64,000 nucleotides of DNA from an uncultured Bacteroidales bacterium (GTDB taxonomy: Bacteria > Bacteroidota > Bacteroidia > Bacteroidales > Muribaculaceae). The position numbers were made by a program, and so were the translations under genes. Location: NCBI GenBank assembly GCA_902785925.1, contig CADAAI010000001.1:62001-126000 (forward strand), given 5' to 3'. Below the pieces are notes generated by a model, which did no database searches, was not told where the DNA came from, and was given only the letters and a program-made list of their open reading frames with translations. Of the stretch, positions 15,275-24,433 are shown in pieces (position 1 is the stretch's first letter; each line of letters opens with the position of its first letter).

Positions 15275-15326
15275 GGAATGAGAAGAGAGGAAAGAGAATC
15301 ACTTGAAACAAAAACTTATTGATTGA

Positions 15327-16532
15327 ATGTTGAAAGGAAAGAACATAATTGTGGGAATAACTGGCGGTATTGCTGCCTATAAGACCGCTTCGCTAGTACG
15401 CCTCTTTGTAAAGGCAGGAGCAAGCGTGCAAGTAATCATGACACCTAATGCCAGAGAGTTTATAACTCCTGTTACACTCTCTACGTTGAGCGGAAAACCC
15501 GTTATCAGTGAATTCTTCACAGCCAATACTGGGCAATGGAACAGTCACGTCGACCTTGGTCTGTGGGCCGACGCAATGGTAATAGCTCCAGCTACCGCAT
15601 CGACCATCGCGAAGATGGCTCACGGCGTTGCCGACAATATGCTTGTAACAACCTACCTCTCGGCAAAAGCGCCTGTCTTTGTTGCCCCAGCTATGGATCT
15701 TGACATGTTCAAGCACCCGACAACAACCCACAACCTCGACTTGTTGCGCAGCTATGGAAACAACATCATAGAGCCCGCAGCCGGAGAACTTGCCAGCCAC
15801 CTGATTGGCAAGGGCCGCATGGAAGAACCTGAGAAGATTTTTGAGGTGCTTGACCGTTTCTTTGAGAAGGGACAAGACCTTGCGGGAAAGCGGGTTATGA
15901 TTACTGCCGGACCCACTTATGAAAAGATTGACCCCGTGCGCTTTATCGGCAATTTCTCGTCGGGAAAGATGGGATTTGCTCTCGCCGAGGAATGTGCATC
16001 ACGTGGCGCTGAAGTGACTCTGATTGCTGGACCAGTGGCTCTCAAGACCGAGTCGCCCGCAATACGTCGCATCGATGTAATGAGCGCCCAAGAGATGCAC
16101 GATGCCGCTATTAAGGAATTTGCGACTAGCGATATTGCAATCCTGTGTGCTGCCGTTGCCGACTATGGCGTTGAGAATGCCGTCAACCACAAGATCAAGC
16201 GAGAGAAAGACGAAATTCCCGTTATCCGCCTTAAGAAGAACCCCGACATCGCCAGAGCGATAGGAGAAATGAAGAAACCTGGTCAGATAACTGTAGGCTT
16301 CGCCCTCGAGACCGACAATGAGGTAGAGAACGCAAAGGGTAAATGCCAACGCAAGAACCTTGATTTCATAGTTCTCAACTCACTTCAGAATAAGGATGCA
16401 GGTTTCCAGGTAGACACCAACGTCATCACAATAATCACCAGCAACGGCATGGCATTAGAGTATCCTTGCAAGCCCAAAACAGAAGTTGCAAAAGATATCA
16501 TCAACGTGCTGAGCGAGAAATACATGAAATAA
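15327..16532 (+). CDS. coaBC: Bifunctional phosphopantothenoylcysteine decarboxylase / phosphopantothenate-cysteine ligase
   Basis: A 401-residue fusion that carries out two steps of coenzyme A synthesis: joining cysteine to 4'-phosphopantothenate (CoaB) and decarboxylating the product (CoaC). The N-terminal flavoprotein half (about 1-180) begins KNIIVGITGGIAAYK and has the PAMD motif region (VAPAMDLDMF). The C-terminal half starts near RVMITAGPTYEKIDPVRFI and has the NFSSGKMG nucleotide-binding loop and the KIKR stretch. Length is normal. It follows the exonuclease gene by 52 bases and ends at a strong terminator. Confidence 0.96.
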   Translation: MLKGKNIIVGITGGIAAYKTASLVRLFVKAGASVQVIMTPNAREFITPVTLSTLSGKPVISEFFTANTGQWNSHVDLGLWADAMVIAPATASTIAKMAHGVADNMLVTTYLSAKAPVFVAPAMDLDMFKHPTTTHNLDLLRSYGNNIIEPAAGELASHLIGKGRMEEPEKIFEVLDRFFEKGQDLAGKRVMITAGPTYEKIDPVRFIGNFSSGKMGFALAEECASRGAEVTLIAGPVALKTESPAIRRIDVMSAQEMHDAAIKEFATSDIAILCAAVADYGVENAVNHKIKREKDEIPVIRLKKNPDIARAIGEMKKPGQITVGFALETDNEVENAKGKCQRKNLDFIVLNSLQNKDAGFQVDTNVITIITSNGMALEYPCKPKTEVAKDIINVLSEKYMK

Positions 16533-16568
16533 TACTAAAAAGAATATACCTTTTTCTTGGGGAATATA

Positions 16569-16595
16569 AACCACGGCAGTAGCCGTGGTTTTTTT
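16569..16595 (+). terminator. Terminator after coaBC
   Basis: AACCACGGC pairs with GCCGTGGTT around AGTA and is followed by seven T residues. Confidence 0.85.
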
Positions 16596-16674
16596 GTGCA
16601 TCCACTTCAACTGAAATAGAATTATTCAAAATTTGCTGTTACGTTTTGGGGGTGATAAACGTCTTTATAGTGAC

Positions 16675-17154
16675 ATGGGACACGACTTGATGACATCCTC
16701 GTTTCTAGGCTTGCGCGACAAGCTGCACCACATCGCTATGCGGTATCTGCACAGTGAAGAGGATGCTCAAGATGTAGTCCAGGATACTTGGCTCAAGTTG
16801 AGTGACAAAACCGACGTGGAGACTTCGCAGGAAGCGAGAAACAAACTTGTGGCTGTGCTGCGCAACATTTGCATAGACCAATTAAGGAAAAAACGCACAG
16901 TATCAATTGACTCAATCAACTCAAGCGACATGCCGCAATACAGCATGGAAACCGACGACATTGAGCGACTTGAGCTCCTGCTGCAACAGCAGTTAACTCC
17001 ACATCAACGGCAAATATTCAATCTCGTAACCAATGAGAGCTATGACTATGAGCAGATTGCAAAGCAACTGTCAATGACGGTCGAAGCGGTCAGAATGAAC
17101 ATGAGCCGCATCCGCAAAAAGATAAGAGAAACATTAAAAGAGTTGGACCTATGA
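16675..17154 (+). CDS. ECF-type RNA polymerase sigma factor
   Basis: A 159-residue extracytoplasmic-function sigma factor. Region 2 (about 12-75) includes AMRYLHSEEDAQDVVQDTWLKL, and region 4 (about 100-155) has the HTH YEQIAKQLSMTVEAVRMNMSRIRKKI. The frame extends to a TTG at 16633, but the ATG at 16675 (MGHDLM) is the natural start. Its stop overlaps the next start in ATGA, a usual sigma/anti-sigma coupling. The cassette of four genes ends with a beta-barrel gene, which it probably controls. No Bacteroidota -7 box was found just upstream; self-activation would fit. Confidence 0.88.
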   Translation: MGHDLMTSSFLGLRDKLHHIAMRYLHSEEDAQDVVQDTWLKLSDKTDVETSQEARNKLVAVLRNICIDQLRKKRTVSIDSINSSDMPQYSMETDDIERLELLLQQQLTPHQRQIFNLVTNESYDYEQIAKQLSMTVEAVRMNMSRIRKKIRETLKELDL

Positions 17155-17627
17155 AACATCCCGATAATCAATTCACCATAGAAGAAGTTGAAAGGCTTTG
17201 CCAGCTTTATCAAGATTGCCAGCTCTCTATCCTAGAAGAAACAGAGTTGGAGTATGTGTTGATGCATAACGATTTTGACTCACCATTAATTAAAGGCACC
17301 AAAGAGTTGATGACCGTTTCACGATTGTTAAAACTGAAAACCGTAAGACCGCAAAAGAGCGTCTGGAGTTGGGCATTTCGAGCTGCTGCCAGTGTAGCCA
17401 TTGCGTTAAGCGCTTTTACCATATATCACAACATCAAGTTCAATCATCAAAATGACAACTGCATTGTCTATGTTGCTGGGGAGAAGGTAAGCCCAGAGAA
17501 AGCTCATAAGCTAGCCGAAGCCGATGTTGCAAAGATGCAAAAATTTAGGCAGACAGTAAATGAGCTAAATGCTCAAGAAGAATCAAAAGTAGAAAAATTT
17601 ATGAACCAAATAAACCCATCAAGATGA
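17151..17627 (+). CDS. Probable membrane anti-sigma factor
   Basis: A 158-residue protein with a cytoplasmic N-terminal ~70 residues, one membrane span (about 73-95, in WAFRAAASVAIALSAFTIY) and a periplasmic C-terminus. Order, size and the ATGA overlap with the sigma gene are those of ECF anti-sigma factors, although the N-terminal zinc-binding HxxxCxxC motif is absent. The stop overlaps the next start in ATGA as well. The assignment rests on context more than sequence. Confidence 0.7.
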   Translation: MKHPDNQFTIEEVERLCQLYQDCQLSILEETELEYVLMHNDFDSPLIKGTKELMTVSRLLKLKTVRPQKSVWSWAFRAAASVAIALSAFTIYHNIKFNHQNDNCIVYVAGEKVSPEKAHKLAEADVAKMQKFRQTVNELNAQEESKVEKFMNQINPSR

Positions 17628-18007
17628 AACGTTTAACCATCATATTATTGTGCATAGTGACTGCCATTGCAGCCTTTGCAAGACCACCAAAGTTGATTGT
17701 AGAAAACCTGTTTGACGGCCGCTTCAACAACAATAAGAGTGTTTCCATTTCCATCTACAAAAACAATGGAAACTACTATCGTGGAATTACTGTAAACAAC
17801 AATCCTGGCATCATCAAGAAGATAGCCGATGCTATAGAACAAGACAAGCCAAGGGCATCAAATTATTCAGAGCATCAAGGCAACGACGGTCAATATACCT
17901 CGCTGCAAATCATCAACAACGGAGAAATAATATACATAGGGTTGCAACGCGACCGACATGGCGGAGGATTCTTCTTCATTCAAGGAAAGGAAAAAGCATT
18001 CAAATAA
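17624..18007 (+). CDS. Small exported protein of the ECF cassette
   Basis: A 127-residue protein with a signal peptide (about 1-19) and a small soluble domain rich in Asn and Gly. No motif is recognised; it may be of a DUF family that accompanies ECF/beta-barrel cassettes in Bacteroidales. Its start overlaps the anti-sigma stop, and the beta-barrel gene follows after 17 bases, so all four genes are probably one transcript. A periplasmic link between receptor and anti-sigma factor is possible but not shown. Confidence 0.7.
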   Translation: MKRLTIILLCIVTAIAAFARPPKLIVENLFDGRFNNNKSVSISIYKNNGNYYRGITVNNNPGIIKKIADAIEQDKPRASNYSEHQGNDGQYTSLQIINNGEIIYIGLQRDRHGGGFFFIQGKEKAFK

Positions 18008-18024
18008 CAAAAAAATAATGTGAT

Positions 18025-20175
18025 ATGAATAAAATTCTTAAAGCCATCATTCTGATGGCTATGCTTCCTACATCCCTTTACGGACAGGAGATGAGTGACT
18101 CGGCAGCTATTGATTCTATTGCCGAATATTGGGATAAAGTGCTTGAACTCAACGAAGTGGTGGTAATAGGGCATCGCACAGTGCTTAAACAATCGCCCGA
18201 CCGAATAGTATATCTTACCAAGAACGACTCCTTTGCCCGAGGCATGAACGGCATTGAGGTGCTCGACCGCATTCCACGAGTGTCGGTTGTCAACGATCTA
18301 GTGACAGTGGCAGGAAAGTCATCAGTAAGGTATATCGTTGACGGTCGCCTCTTGGAGATGAGCGACGAAGCCATTGCTATGCAACTCAAGAATCTGCAGG
18401 CATCGGGGATAGAGAAGATAGAACTGCTCACCACTGCCCCTGCCAAATATGCTGCTGGCACAAATGTGGCATTCATCAGCATCACGACCCGCAATGAATC
18501 GCTTGGCACTCGAGGAAATGTGTGGGGAAACGGCATCTTTAGAGAAAGCTTCAATTATATGCTTGGCGGTAATCTGTCGCACACAACTCGCAAGGTGGAA
18601 CTCTCATTTGATGCAAGCTGGAGCGATATCAAGGGCATAAACGATCTTGACCGCACTTACACCTTCAGAGACCATATCAAGACATCGAGCCGTACAACAC
18701 ATTTCACAAATAGATCACTTGGCGTAAATGGCCTCTTCAAATACAAGTTCAACAGCAACATCTGCGCTGGAACAATCGTAAATCTCAACACAAGCCGGCT
18801 AAACAGCAGACTTAGAGATACAACTATTGACCGAGATCTAGTTTTCAACTCCGTCAACAATTCGCCAACTCGCCCCAATAACGCCTTGACTTTGACAGCT
18901 TTTGCCGACTGGCTATTAGATGACAAAGGCAAGATGCTCAGTCTAACTTACAACTACTTCAACCGCAGCAACAAATCGTTTTCGAAAGTCATGACTTGCT
19001 GTGGGAGCGATGAAGCAATACTAACCAATGAAGGACATAACAATTATCGCATTAATTCAGCAAAAATCGATGCAACCTTACCTTTCAATGCATTTAGGAT
19101 GGAAACAGGAGTTGCAATAACGAGCATAGGCAATAACACCGAGTTGGATGTTTGTAATTACGAAGCTGGCGAGTGGATTAATGACCTATTGCAGAGCAAC
19201 CGATTTAACTATGATGAGAGTACTGCAGCAGCCTACCTAAGTGTAGAGAGTAATTTATCAGACTCTTTCTTCGGAAAAATTGGCTTGCGACATGAATATA
19301 CCAAAGTTAAAGGATTTCAAGATGTTGGAGAGGAACATCACAACAACAGCTATGGTTATTTGTTTCCATCGCTTAACCTGAGCTGGAACAGTCGAAGTGC
19401 AGGTCGGCTCTCTTTATCATATTCAATGGGCATCAGTCGCCCCAATTTTGCCGACCTAAATCCATTTCGCTACTTTACCACAACAACTGACTATGTTTCG
19501 GGCAATCCAGACCTAAAGCCAAGCATAGCACATAATGCTGAAATAAGTTACAGTTTTAAAGGCGTCTATGCCGTGCTTTACAATTCCTACAACCACAATT
19601 CAATAGGCTACGTGACGCGTTTCAATGCCGATGGCAGTCAGCAAACAATACCCGAAAATTGTTTCAACAACAATAAGGTCGGTCTATATGTTTCATACAA
19701 TCGCTCTCTTTTTGATTGGTGGAATATAAACATCGGTGTTGAGACTTTCAACACTTACGCAAAATCCAAAATTGCCGATTTCAAAGACCTTAACCAGGGA
19801 GACTGGAGCGGCAAGTTAGAATTCAACACATCATTCATGCTTAACCGCCAAAAGAACCTTATACTCAACATGCGATTCAGCCACTATTTCCCTTACAATG
19901 AGCGAATGGTGCATTACAAATCGATGTCGCTTATAGGCTGCGAACTGCGCTATATGCTACTAGATAACCGCCTCGCTCTCATCGCTTCGTTCAGCGATCC
20001 ATTTGGCTGGAACATAACCAAATCGGCAGCTCATTACAAAGATTATAGCATTACTTCCCACAACAACATTCATTCCCATTCAATTCAGCTGCGCATATCT
20101 TACGCATTTGGCAGCAACAAGGTCAACAATGTGTATCGTGACTCTAAAGAACGCGAATCTACACGCTCCAATTGA
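18025..20175 (+). CDS. Outer membrane beta-barrel protein of the ECF cassette (TonB-receptor-like)
   Basis: A 716-residue protein with a signal peptide (ending YGQ, about 21), a plug-like domain (about 42-150, with EVVVIGHRTV and a GIEKIELLTTAPAKYA stretch) and a long aromatic barrel to the C-terminus. It is of the same general type as the proteins at 4301 and 7753 and like the latter lacks the N-terminal beta-sandwich. As the last gene of an ECF sigma / anti-sigma operon, it may be a transducing receptor or just the regulated product. There is no SusD partner. Confidence 0.82.
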   Translation: MNKILKAIILMAMLPTSLYGQEMSDSAAIDSIAEYWDKVLELNEVVVIGHRTVLKQSPDRIVYLTKNDSFARGMNGIEVLDRIPRVSVVNDLVTVAGKSSVRYIVDGRLLEMSDEAIAMQLKNLQASGIEKIELLTTAPAKYAAGTNVAFISITTRNESLGTRGNVWGNGIFRESFNYMLGGNLSHTTRKVELSFDASWSDIKGINDLDRTYTFRDHIKTSSRTTHFTNRSLGVNGLFKYKFNSNICAGTIVNLNTSRLNSRLRDTTIDRDLVFNSVNNSPTRPNNALTLTAFADWLLDDKGKMLSLTYNYFNRSNKSFSKVMTCCGSDEAILTNEGHNNYRINSAKIDATLPFNAFRMETGVAITSIGNNTELDVCNYEAGEWINDLLQSNRFNYDESTAAAYLSVESNLSDSFFGKIGLRHEYTKVKGFQDVGEEHHNNSYGYLFPSLNLSWNSRSAGRLSLSYSMGISRPNFADLNPFRYFTTTTDYVSGNPDLKPSIAHNAEISYSFKGVYAVLYNSYNHNSIGYVTRFNADGSQQTIPENCFNNNKVGLYVSYNRSLFDWWNINIGVETFNTYAKSKIADFKDLNQGDWSGKLEFNTSFMLNRQKNLILNMRFSHYFPYNERMVHYKSMSLIGCELRYMLLDNRLALIASFSDPFGWNITKSAAHYKDYSITSHNNIHSHSIQLRISYAFGSNKVNNVYRDSKERESTRSN

Positions 20176-20204
20176 CAGCAAAACCAATATCTGCTTCATC
20201 TTTG

Positions 20205-20238
20205 AAAACGTGCTTCGTAATATATGAAGTACGTTTTT
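20205..20238 (+). terminator. Terminator of the ECF cassette
   Basis: AAAACGTGCTTC (20205-20216) pairs with GAAGTACGTTTT (20226-20237) with one G-T pair, followed by T residues. Confidence 0.75.
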
Positions 20239-20341
20239 GATTATCTCTTTAATTGAAATGCAATTTTTTATTTCTCAATACGTTATTATATTACGTAATA
20301 ATATATTTATTATTGGGAGAGAAACAACTAAATTGCTTGAA

Positions 20342-21262
20342 ATGAGAAGTATTAGAAAAATATTACTTGCTACTGCCGCAACACTTTGTTGTCTGGGTGC
20401 TGGTGCCCAGGAGCTGAATTGCACTTTCGACATTGACTCCAGGAAAGTGAGTAATGCCAACAAAGACATTTTCAACACCCTGAAAGAGGCAGTGAACGAG
20501 TATCTTAACACCACTGTTTGGACCGATGCGCAGTTTGCTGCCAATGAGAAGATTGAGTGCAAGATGTTCTTGACCGTTGCCGAGTATGATGAATCGAACG
20601 GCAGGATGAAAGGCGACTTGCAGATTCAGAGCACGCGCCCAGTCTACAACAGTTCTTACACTACAACCTTGATTAATTTCAAGGACACAAAAATTGATTT
20701 CACCTACGACAACAACGAACAGCTCGTCTACAACGAACAGGAGATGCAGAACAACCTGACTGCGATTCTCAACTTCTACGCGCTGTTTGTCATCGCTGTT
20801 GACTTTGACTCGTTTGCGCCCTATGGTGGTGATCCTTACTACGAAAAACTCGGCAACATCGTGCGAATGGCACAAAGCAGCGGCGAGAGCGGATGGAAAG
20901 CTTTTGAGGACAGCAAGAATCGCAGCGCCATTCTGAGCGCCTATACCGACAAGCAGACAGCTGCCATTCGTGAGGTGTTCTACAACTACCACCGCATGGG
21001 TCTTGACCAAATGGTGACCAGTGTTGACAAGGGTCGCGCCACTATTACTCAACAAATTGAAACACTGAAGTCTATTTACGATGTAGCGCCAATGTCGGTA
21101 TGCCTATCGATGTTTAAGGATGCCAAGATGGACGAGCTAGTGAACATCTACTCCAAGGCAAACAGCACCGAGAAAGAGAAAGTGTATGAACTTCTTTATC
21201 CTCTCTACCCCACCGAGACCGACCGCCTGAACCGCATCAAGAACTCTGAGAGCAAACCATAA
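20342..21262 (+). CDS. DUF4835-family exported protein (PorD-like)
   Basis: A 306-residue exported protein with a signal peptide (about 1-20, ending GAGAQE). The conserved body (ELNCTFDIDSRKV..., and FYALFVIAVDFDSFAPYGGDPYY) is that of DUF4835, which I recall being named PorD in relatives with a type IX secretion system; I treat that link as tentative. The frame is open from 20237, but the signal peptide fixes the start at 20342. It comes directly before recN, as in many Bacteroidales, and the PorV gene in this window supports a T9SS setting. Confidence 0.8.
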   Translation: MRSIRKILLATAATLCCLGAGAQELNCTFDIDSRKVSNANKDIFNTLKEAVNEYLNTTVWTDAQFAANEKIECKMFLTVAEYDESNGRMKGDLQIQSTRPVYNSSYTTTLINFKDTKIDFTYDNNEQLVYNEQEMQNNLTAILNFYALFVIAVDFDSFAPYGGDPYYEKLGNIVRMAQSSGESGWKAFEDSKNRSAILSAYTDKQTAAIREVFYNYHRMGLDQMVTSVDKGRATITQQIETLKSIYDVAPMSVCLSMFKDAKMDELVNIYSKANSTEKEKVYELLYPLYPTETDRLNRIKNSESKP

Positions 21263-21341
21263 GGCAGCAAGAATTAAGTCGCAGCGCCTTTCTGGCAAAT
21301 TCATGACATGTGATTACCGTCAGACATCTGATTTCCAACAA

Positions 21342-23003
21342 ATGCTGAAACGTTTATCAATTTCAAATTACGCCCTAATTGACCAGCTTGAGATAGATTT
21401 TGAGCAAGGGCTCACTATCATCACTGGCGAAACTGGTGCAGGAAAATCAATCATACTCGGGGCGTTGTCCCTTATTTTGGGCGAGCGTGCCGACTCGTCA
21501 TCAATTCGCGATAAAGAACGCAAGACGGTAGTTGAGGCCATTTTCGATATCAGCGATTATAATCTTGAACCATTCTTCAACGAGAACGACATCGACTACT
21601 ATGACGGCGAACTCATTGCCCGCCGCGAGATAAACCCGAATGGGCGCTCGCGAGCCTTCGTCAACGATGGAGTAGTGGGACTTGCTACTCTCAAGGAGCT
21701 GATGACCCGCCTAGTTGACATTCACTCACAGCACAGCAACATGCTGCTGTCGAGGCCTTCGTTCCAGCTATCCATTCTTGACAACATCGCTGGACACCAT
21801 AATGAGCTGAACACCTACAGCGACCTTTATGCCAATTACCGCGCCATTGAGCGTACTCTCAACGACTTGCGCGAAAACTATGAGCGCAACCGTAGCGAAG
21901 AGGATTACCTGCGATTCCAGCTAAACCAACTGCAAGAGACCAACCTCAAGCCCGACGAGGATGAGGAACTCGAGCAGCAGCAACGACGGCTCGCCAACGC
22001 CTCAAGTCTGAAAGAAGACTTGTGGAAGGTTATTAGCATACTCAACGGTGAGGAACACTCGCTACTCGACCAATTGCAAGATGTCAACCACACTCTTGAG
22101 GCCGCCGAAGAGAACCTTGAAGAGGTGGCAGGAATGAGTGAGCGCGTGGGCAATGCCCTCATCGATCTCAAGGACATAGCGCAGAGCATATCATCGATTG
22201 AGGAAGGTCTTAACAACGATCCTGCAGCTTTGCAGCAGGTAGAGGAGAGACTTAACGCCATCTACTCGCTCGAGCGCAAGCACAACGTCAAGACAGTTAA
22301 CGAACTGCTCAAAGTGCAGGAAGAATATATGCATCGACTTGACGCCATCGACTGCAGCGAGGAACGCATAGAAGCAATGCAGGACCAACTCGACAAGGAG
22401 CGGAACGAAGCTGAACACCTAGCGCACATCATTAGCGAGAACCGCAAAAAAGCTGCGAGTGATTTCATGGCCATGCTGTTGCCCCTGGCTCAGAACCTGG
22501 GCATGAAAAACCTGCAGTTCCACATTGATTTTAAGCCAGTAGAACTCAATGCCAGCGGATGTGACGGCGTGGATTTTCTCTTTGCCTTCAACAAGAATCA
22601 AGTTCTTATGCCCGTCAAAGACACTGCATCGGGAGGCGAAATATCTAGACTCATGCTGTGCATTAAGTCGGTTATAGCACAATCCATGAACCTGCCCACC
22701 ATTATCTTCGACGAGGTGGATACTGGCGTCTCGGGCGAGATTGCTCACAAGATTGGCGACATGATGGGTGAGATAGCGCAGCGCATCCAGGTTATAGCCA
22801 TCACTCACCTGCCTCAGGTAGCAGCACATGGCAATAGCCATCTGCGTGTGTTCAAGACCGACACAGCCACGCAAACCGTCACCAGCGTAGAGCGCCTTAA
22901 CGAAGAGGAACATGTTACCGAAATTGCACGCATGCTCAGCGGCAGCGAGGTGAATCAAGCAGCGCTCGACAATGCGCGTGCACTTATCAACAGCAACAAA
23001 TAA
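21342..23003 (+). CDS. recN: DNA repair protein RecN
   Basis: A 553-residue SMC-like ATPase of normal length that acts in double-strand break repair. Walker A is GETGAGKS (near residue 30), followed by a long coiled coil (about 160-370), the ABC signature SGGEISRLML and Walker B IIFDEVDTGVSGE near 460. The frame is open from 21303, but MLKRLSISNYALI at 21342 is the family start. Thirteen bases separate it from rlmB, so the two are probably co-transcribed. Confidence 0.96.
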   Translation: MLKRLSISNYALIDQLEIDFEQGLTIITGETGAGKSIILGALSLILGERADSSSIRDKERKTVVEAIFDISDYNLEPFFNENDIDYYDGELIARREINPNGRSRAFVNDGVVGLATLKELMTRLVDIHSQHSNMLLSRPSFQLSILDNIAGHHNELNTYSDLYANYRAIERTLNDLRENYERNRSEEDYLRFQLNQLQETNLKPDEDEELEQQQRRLANASSLKEDLWKVISILNGEEHSLLDQLQDVNHTLEAAEENLEEVAGMSERVGNALIDLKDIAQSISSIEEGLNNDPAALQQVEERLNAIYSLERKHNVKTVNELLKVQEEYMHRLDAIDCSEERIEAMQDQLDKERNEAEHLAHIISENRKKAASDFMAMLLPLAQNLGMKNLQFHIDFKPVELNASGCDGVDFLFAFNKNQVLMPVKDTASGGEISRLMLCIKSVIAQSMNLPTIIFDEVDTGVSGEIAHKIGDMMGEIAQRIQVIAITHLPQVAAHGNSHLRVFKTDTATQTVTSVERLNEEEHVTEIARMLSGSEVNQAALDNARALINSNK

Positions 23004-23016
23004 ACGACAACAGTAT

Positions 23017-23763
23017 ATGGACATCATCTTTGGACTTCACGCAATAATTGAGGCTATAGAGGCCGGTAAAAGCATCGATAAACTCTTGCTCAAGAAAGAC
23101 CTGAGCGGTGACCTGGCAAAGCAACTGATAAACCTAGCACGGGAACGCGACATCACCATCCAGCGAGTGCCCATCGAGAAACTTAACCGCCTAACGCGCA
23201 AAAACCATCAGGGGGCTGTGGCAATGCTTGCCGCCGTGACCTACTACAAGGTGGAGCAAGTGCTTCCTGCTGCTTTTGACGAAGGAATAAACCCATTTTT
23301 TATAGTACTCGATGGCGTGACCGACGTGCGAAACTTTGGGGCTATAGCACGCACTTGTGACTGTGCTGGTGTTACTGCTGTTGTAATACCCGAAAAAGGT
23401 AGCGTAAGTGTCAACGGTGATGCCATTAAAACTTCGGCTGGTGCCCTCAACTACTTGCCCGTTTGCCGCGAGAAAAACCTGCAAGAAGCCATCAAATTCC
23501 TACACGATAGTGGATGCAGGATTGTTGGTACCAGTGATAAAAATTCAGTAAACTACACCCAAGAGGACTATACAGGCCCAGTGGCATTGGTACTTGGATC
23601 TGAAGGAAAAGGCATTTCTCGCGAAGTAATGAAAATGTGCGATGCCCTGGTTGCCATACCTGAATTTGGCAATATCAACTCCCTTAATGTCTCGGTAGCA
23701 GGTGGAGTGATGATGTATGAGGTGGTGCGTCAACGCATCGCCGATGGGCAAGGTGTAGAATAA
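23017..23763 (+). CDS. rlmB: 23S rRNA (guanosine-2'-O-)-methyltransferase, RlmB/TrmH family
   Basis: A 248-residue SpoU-type methyltransferase. It has the N-terminal substrate-binding domain (FGLHAIIEAI, about 3-75) and the three SpoU motifs of the knotted fold: LDGVTDVRNFGAIARTC, LVLGSEGKGIS and IPEFGNINSLNVSVAGG. It methylates the ribose of a conserved 23S rRNA guanosine. The start at 23017 gives the family N-terminus; a longer frame overlapping recN is not used. Confidence 0.92.
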   Translation: MDIIFGLHAIIEAIEAGKSIDKLLLKKDLSGDLAKQLINLARERDITIQRVPIEKLNRLTRKNHQGAVAMLAAVTYYKVEQVLPAAFDEGINPFFIVLDGVTDVRNFGAIARTCDCAGVTAVVIPEKGSVSVNGDAIKTSAGALNYLPVCREKNLQEAIKFLHDSGCRIVGTSDKNSVNYTQEDYTGPVALVLGSEGKGISREVMKMCDALVAIPEFGNINSLNVSVAGGVMMYEVVRQRIADGQGVE

Positions 23764-23859
23764 TCTTGAGAACCTAAGAAGGTAATTATTATGAATAGAA
23801 AGCCGCCAGTTGTGAGACTGACGGCTTGAAAGAAATGTCACGTATAGTAGTAAGTTAGT

Positions 23860-24393
23860 CTAGCGCATTGGAGTGATAGATTCGAAAGAATTGTCATCAT
23901 AGAAAATCATAATATTGACTATCTGGCGCTGGCCAGTAGGGGAGTGTGATGCACCTCGGCTCACATTCTTGGCAATGCTCTGCAGGGCGTCGCTTAATGC
24001 CGAAGCACCGCCACCGGCAGTGCTTGATCCTCCATCGCTGAAGCTGATGGTGCGTTGAGAACGCGCCGAATTTCCCTGCATATTGCCATTAACCCCACCC
24101 ATAAAGCCATCACTAGAGTGTGGAGTTTTGGACAAGTTTTGCGCTCCAGCATTTCCTGGCGAACTAGCGTCCTGAGAAACGTACATTTCGCCATCTCCAA
24201 ACATCAGCCACAAAATATTGAGAGAAGGATAGGCTGCGTGAATCTTAGAGATTACCTCGTCGCTAACTTTTTTATTGCGTCCATTGAGCAACTGTGAGAG
24301 AGTTGGGCGCGGTATAACACAGGTGTCGGCAAACTGTGAATTTGAGATGCCGTTCTGCTCTAAGAAGTATTTTAAGCGCGAAATTATGTCCAT
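23860..24393 (-). CDS. XRE-type helix-turn-helix protein
   Basis: A 177-residue protein with an N-terminal HTH (about 1-65: SRLKYFLEQNGISNSQFADT, then PRPTLSQLLNGR) and a low-complexity Gly/Ser/Asn-rich middle (about 75-150). A short conserved-looking end (QIVNIMIFYDDNSFE) may be a beta-hairpin; such ends occur in other Bacteroidales HTH proteins. A -7 box at 24426-24433 on the minus strand places the start at 24393 and not at the upstream 24468. The regulated genes are unknown. Confidence 0.82.
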   Translation of the reverse strand: MDIISRLKYFLEQNGISNSQFADTCVIPRPTLSQLLNGRNKKVSDEVISKIHAAYPSLNILWLMFGDGEMYVSQDASSPGNAGAQNLSKTPHSSDGFMGGVNGNMQGNSARSQRTISFSDGGSSTAGGGASALSDALQSIAKNVSRGASHSPTGQRQIVNIMIFYDDNSFESITPMR

Positions 24394-24425
24394 AATGCGG
24401 TTAACAATTACAAATTTTTCGTTTG

Positions 24426-24433
24426 CAAATTTA
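24426..24433 (-). promoter_or_regulatory. -7 box (TAAATTTG) for the HTH gene
   Basis: TAAATTTG on the minus strand lies 33 bases ahead of the ATG at 24393. Confidence 0.65.
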
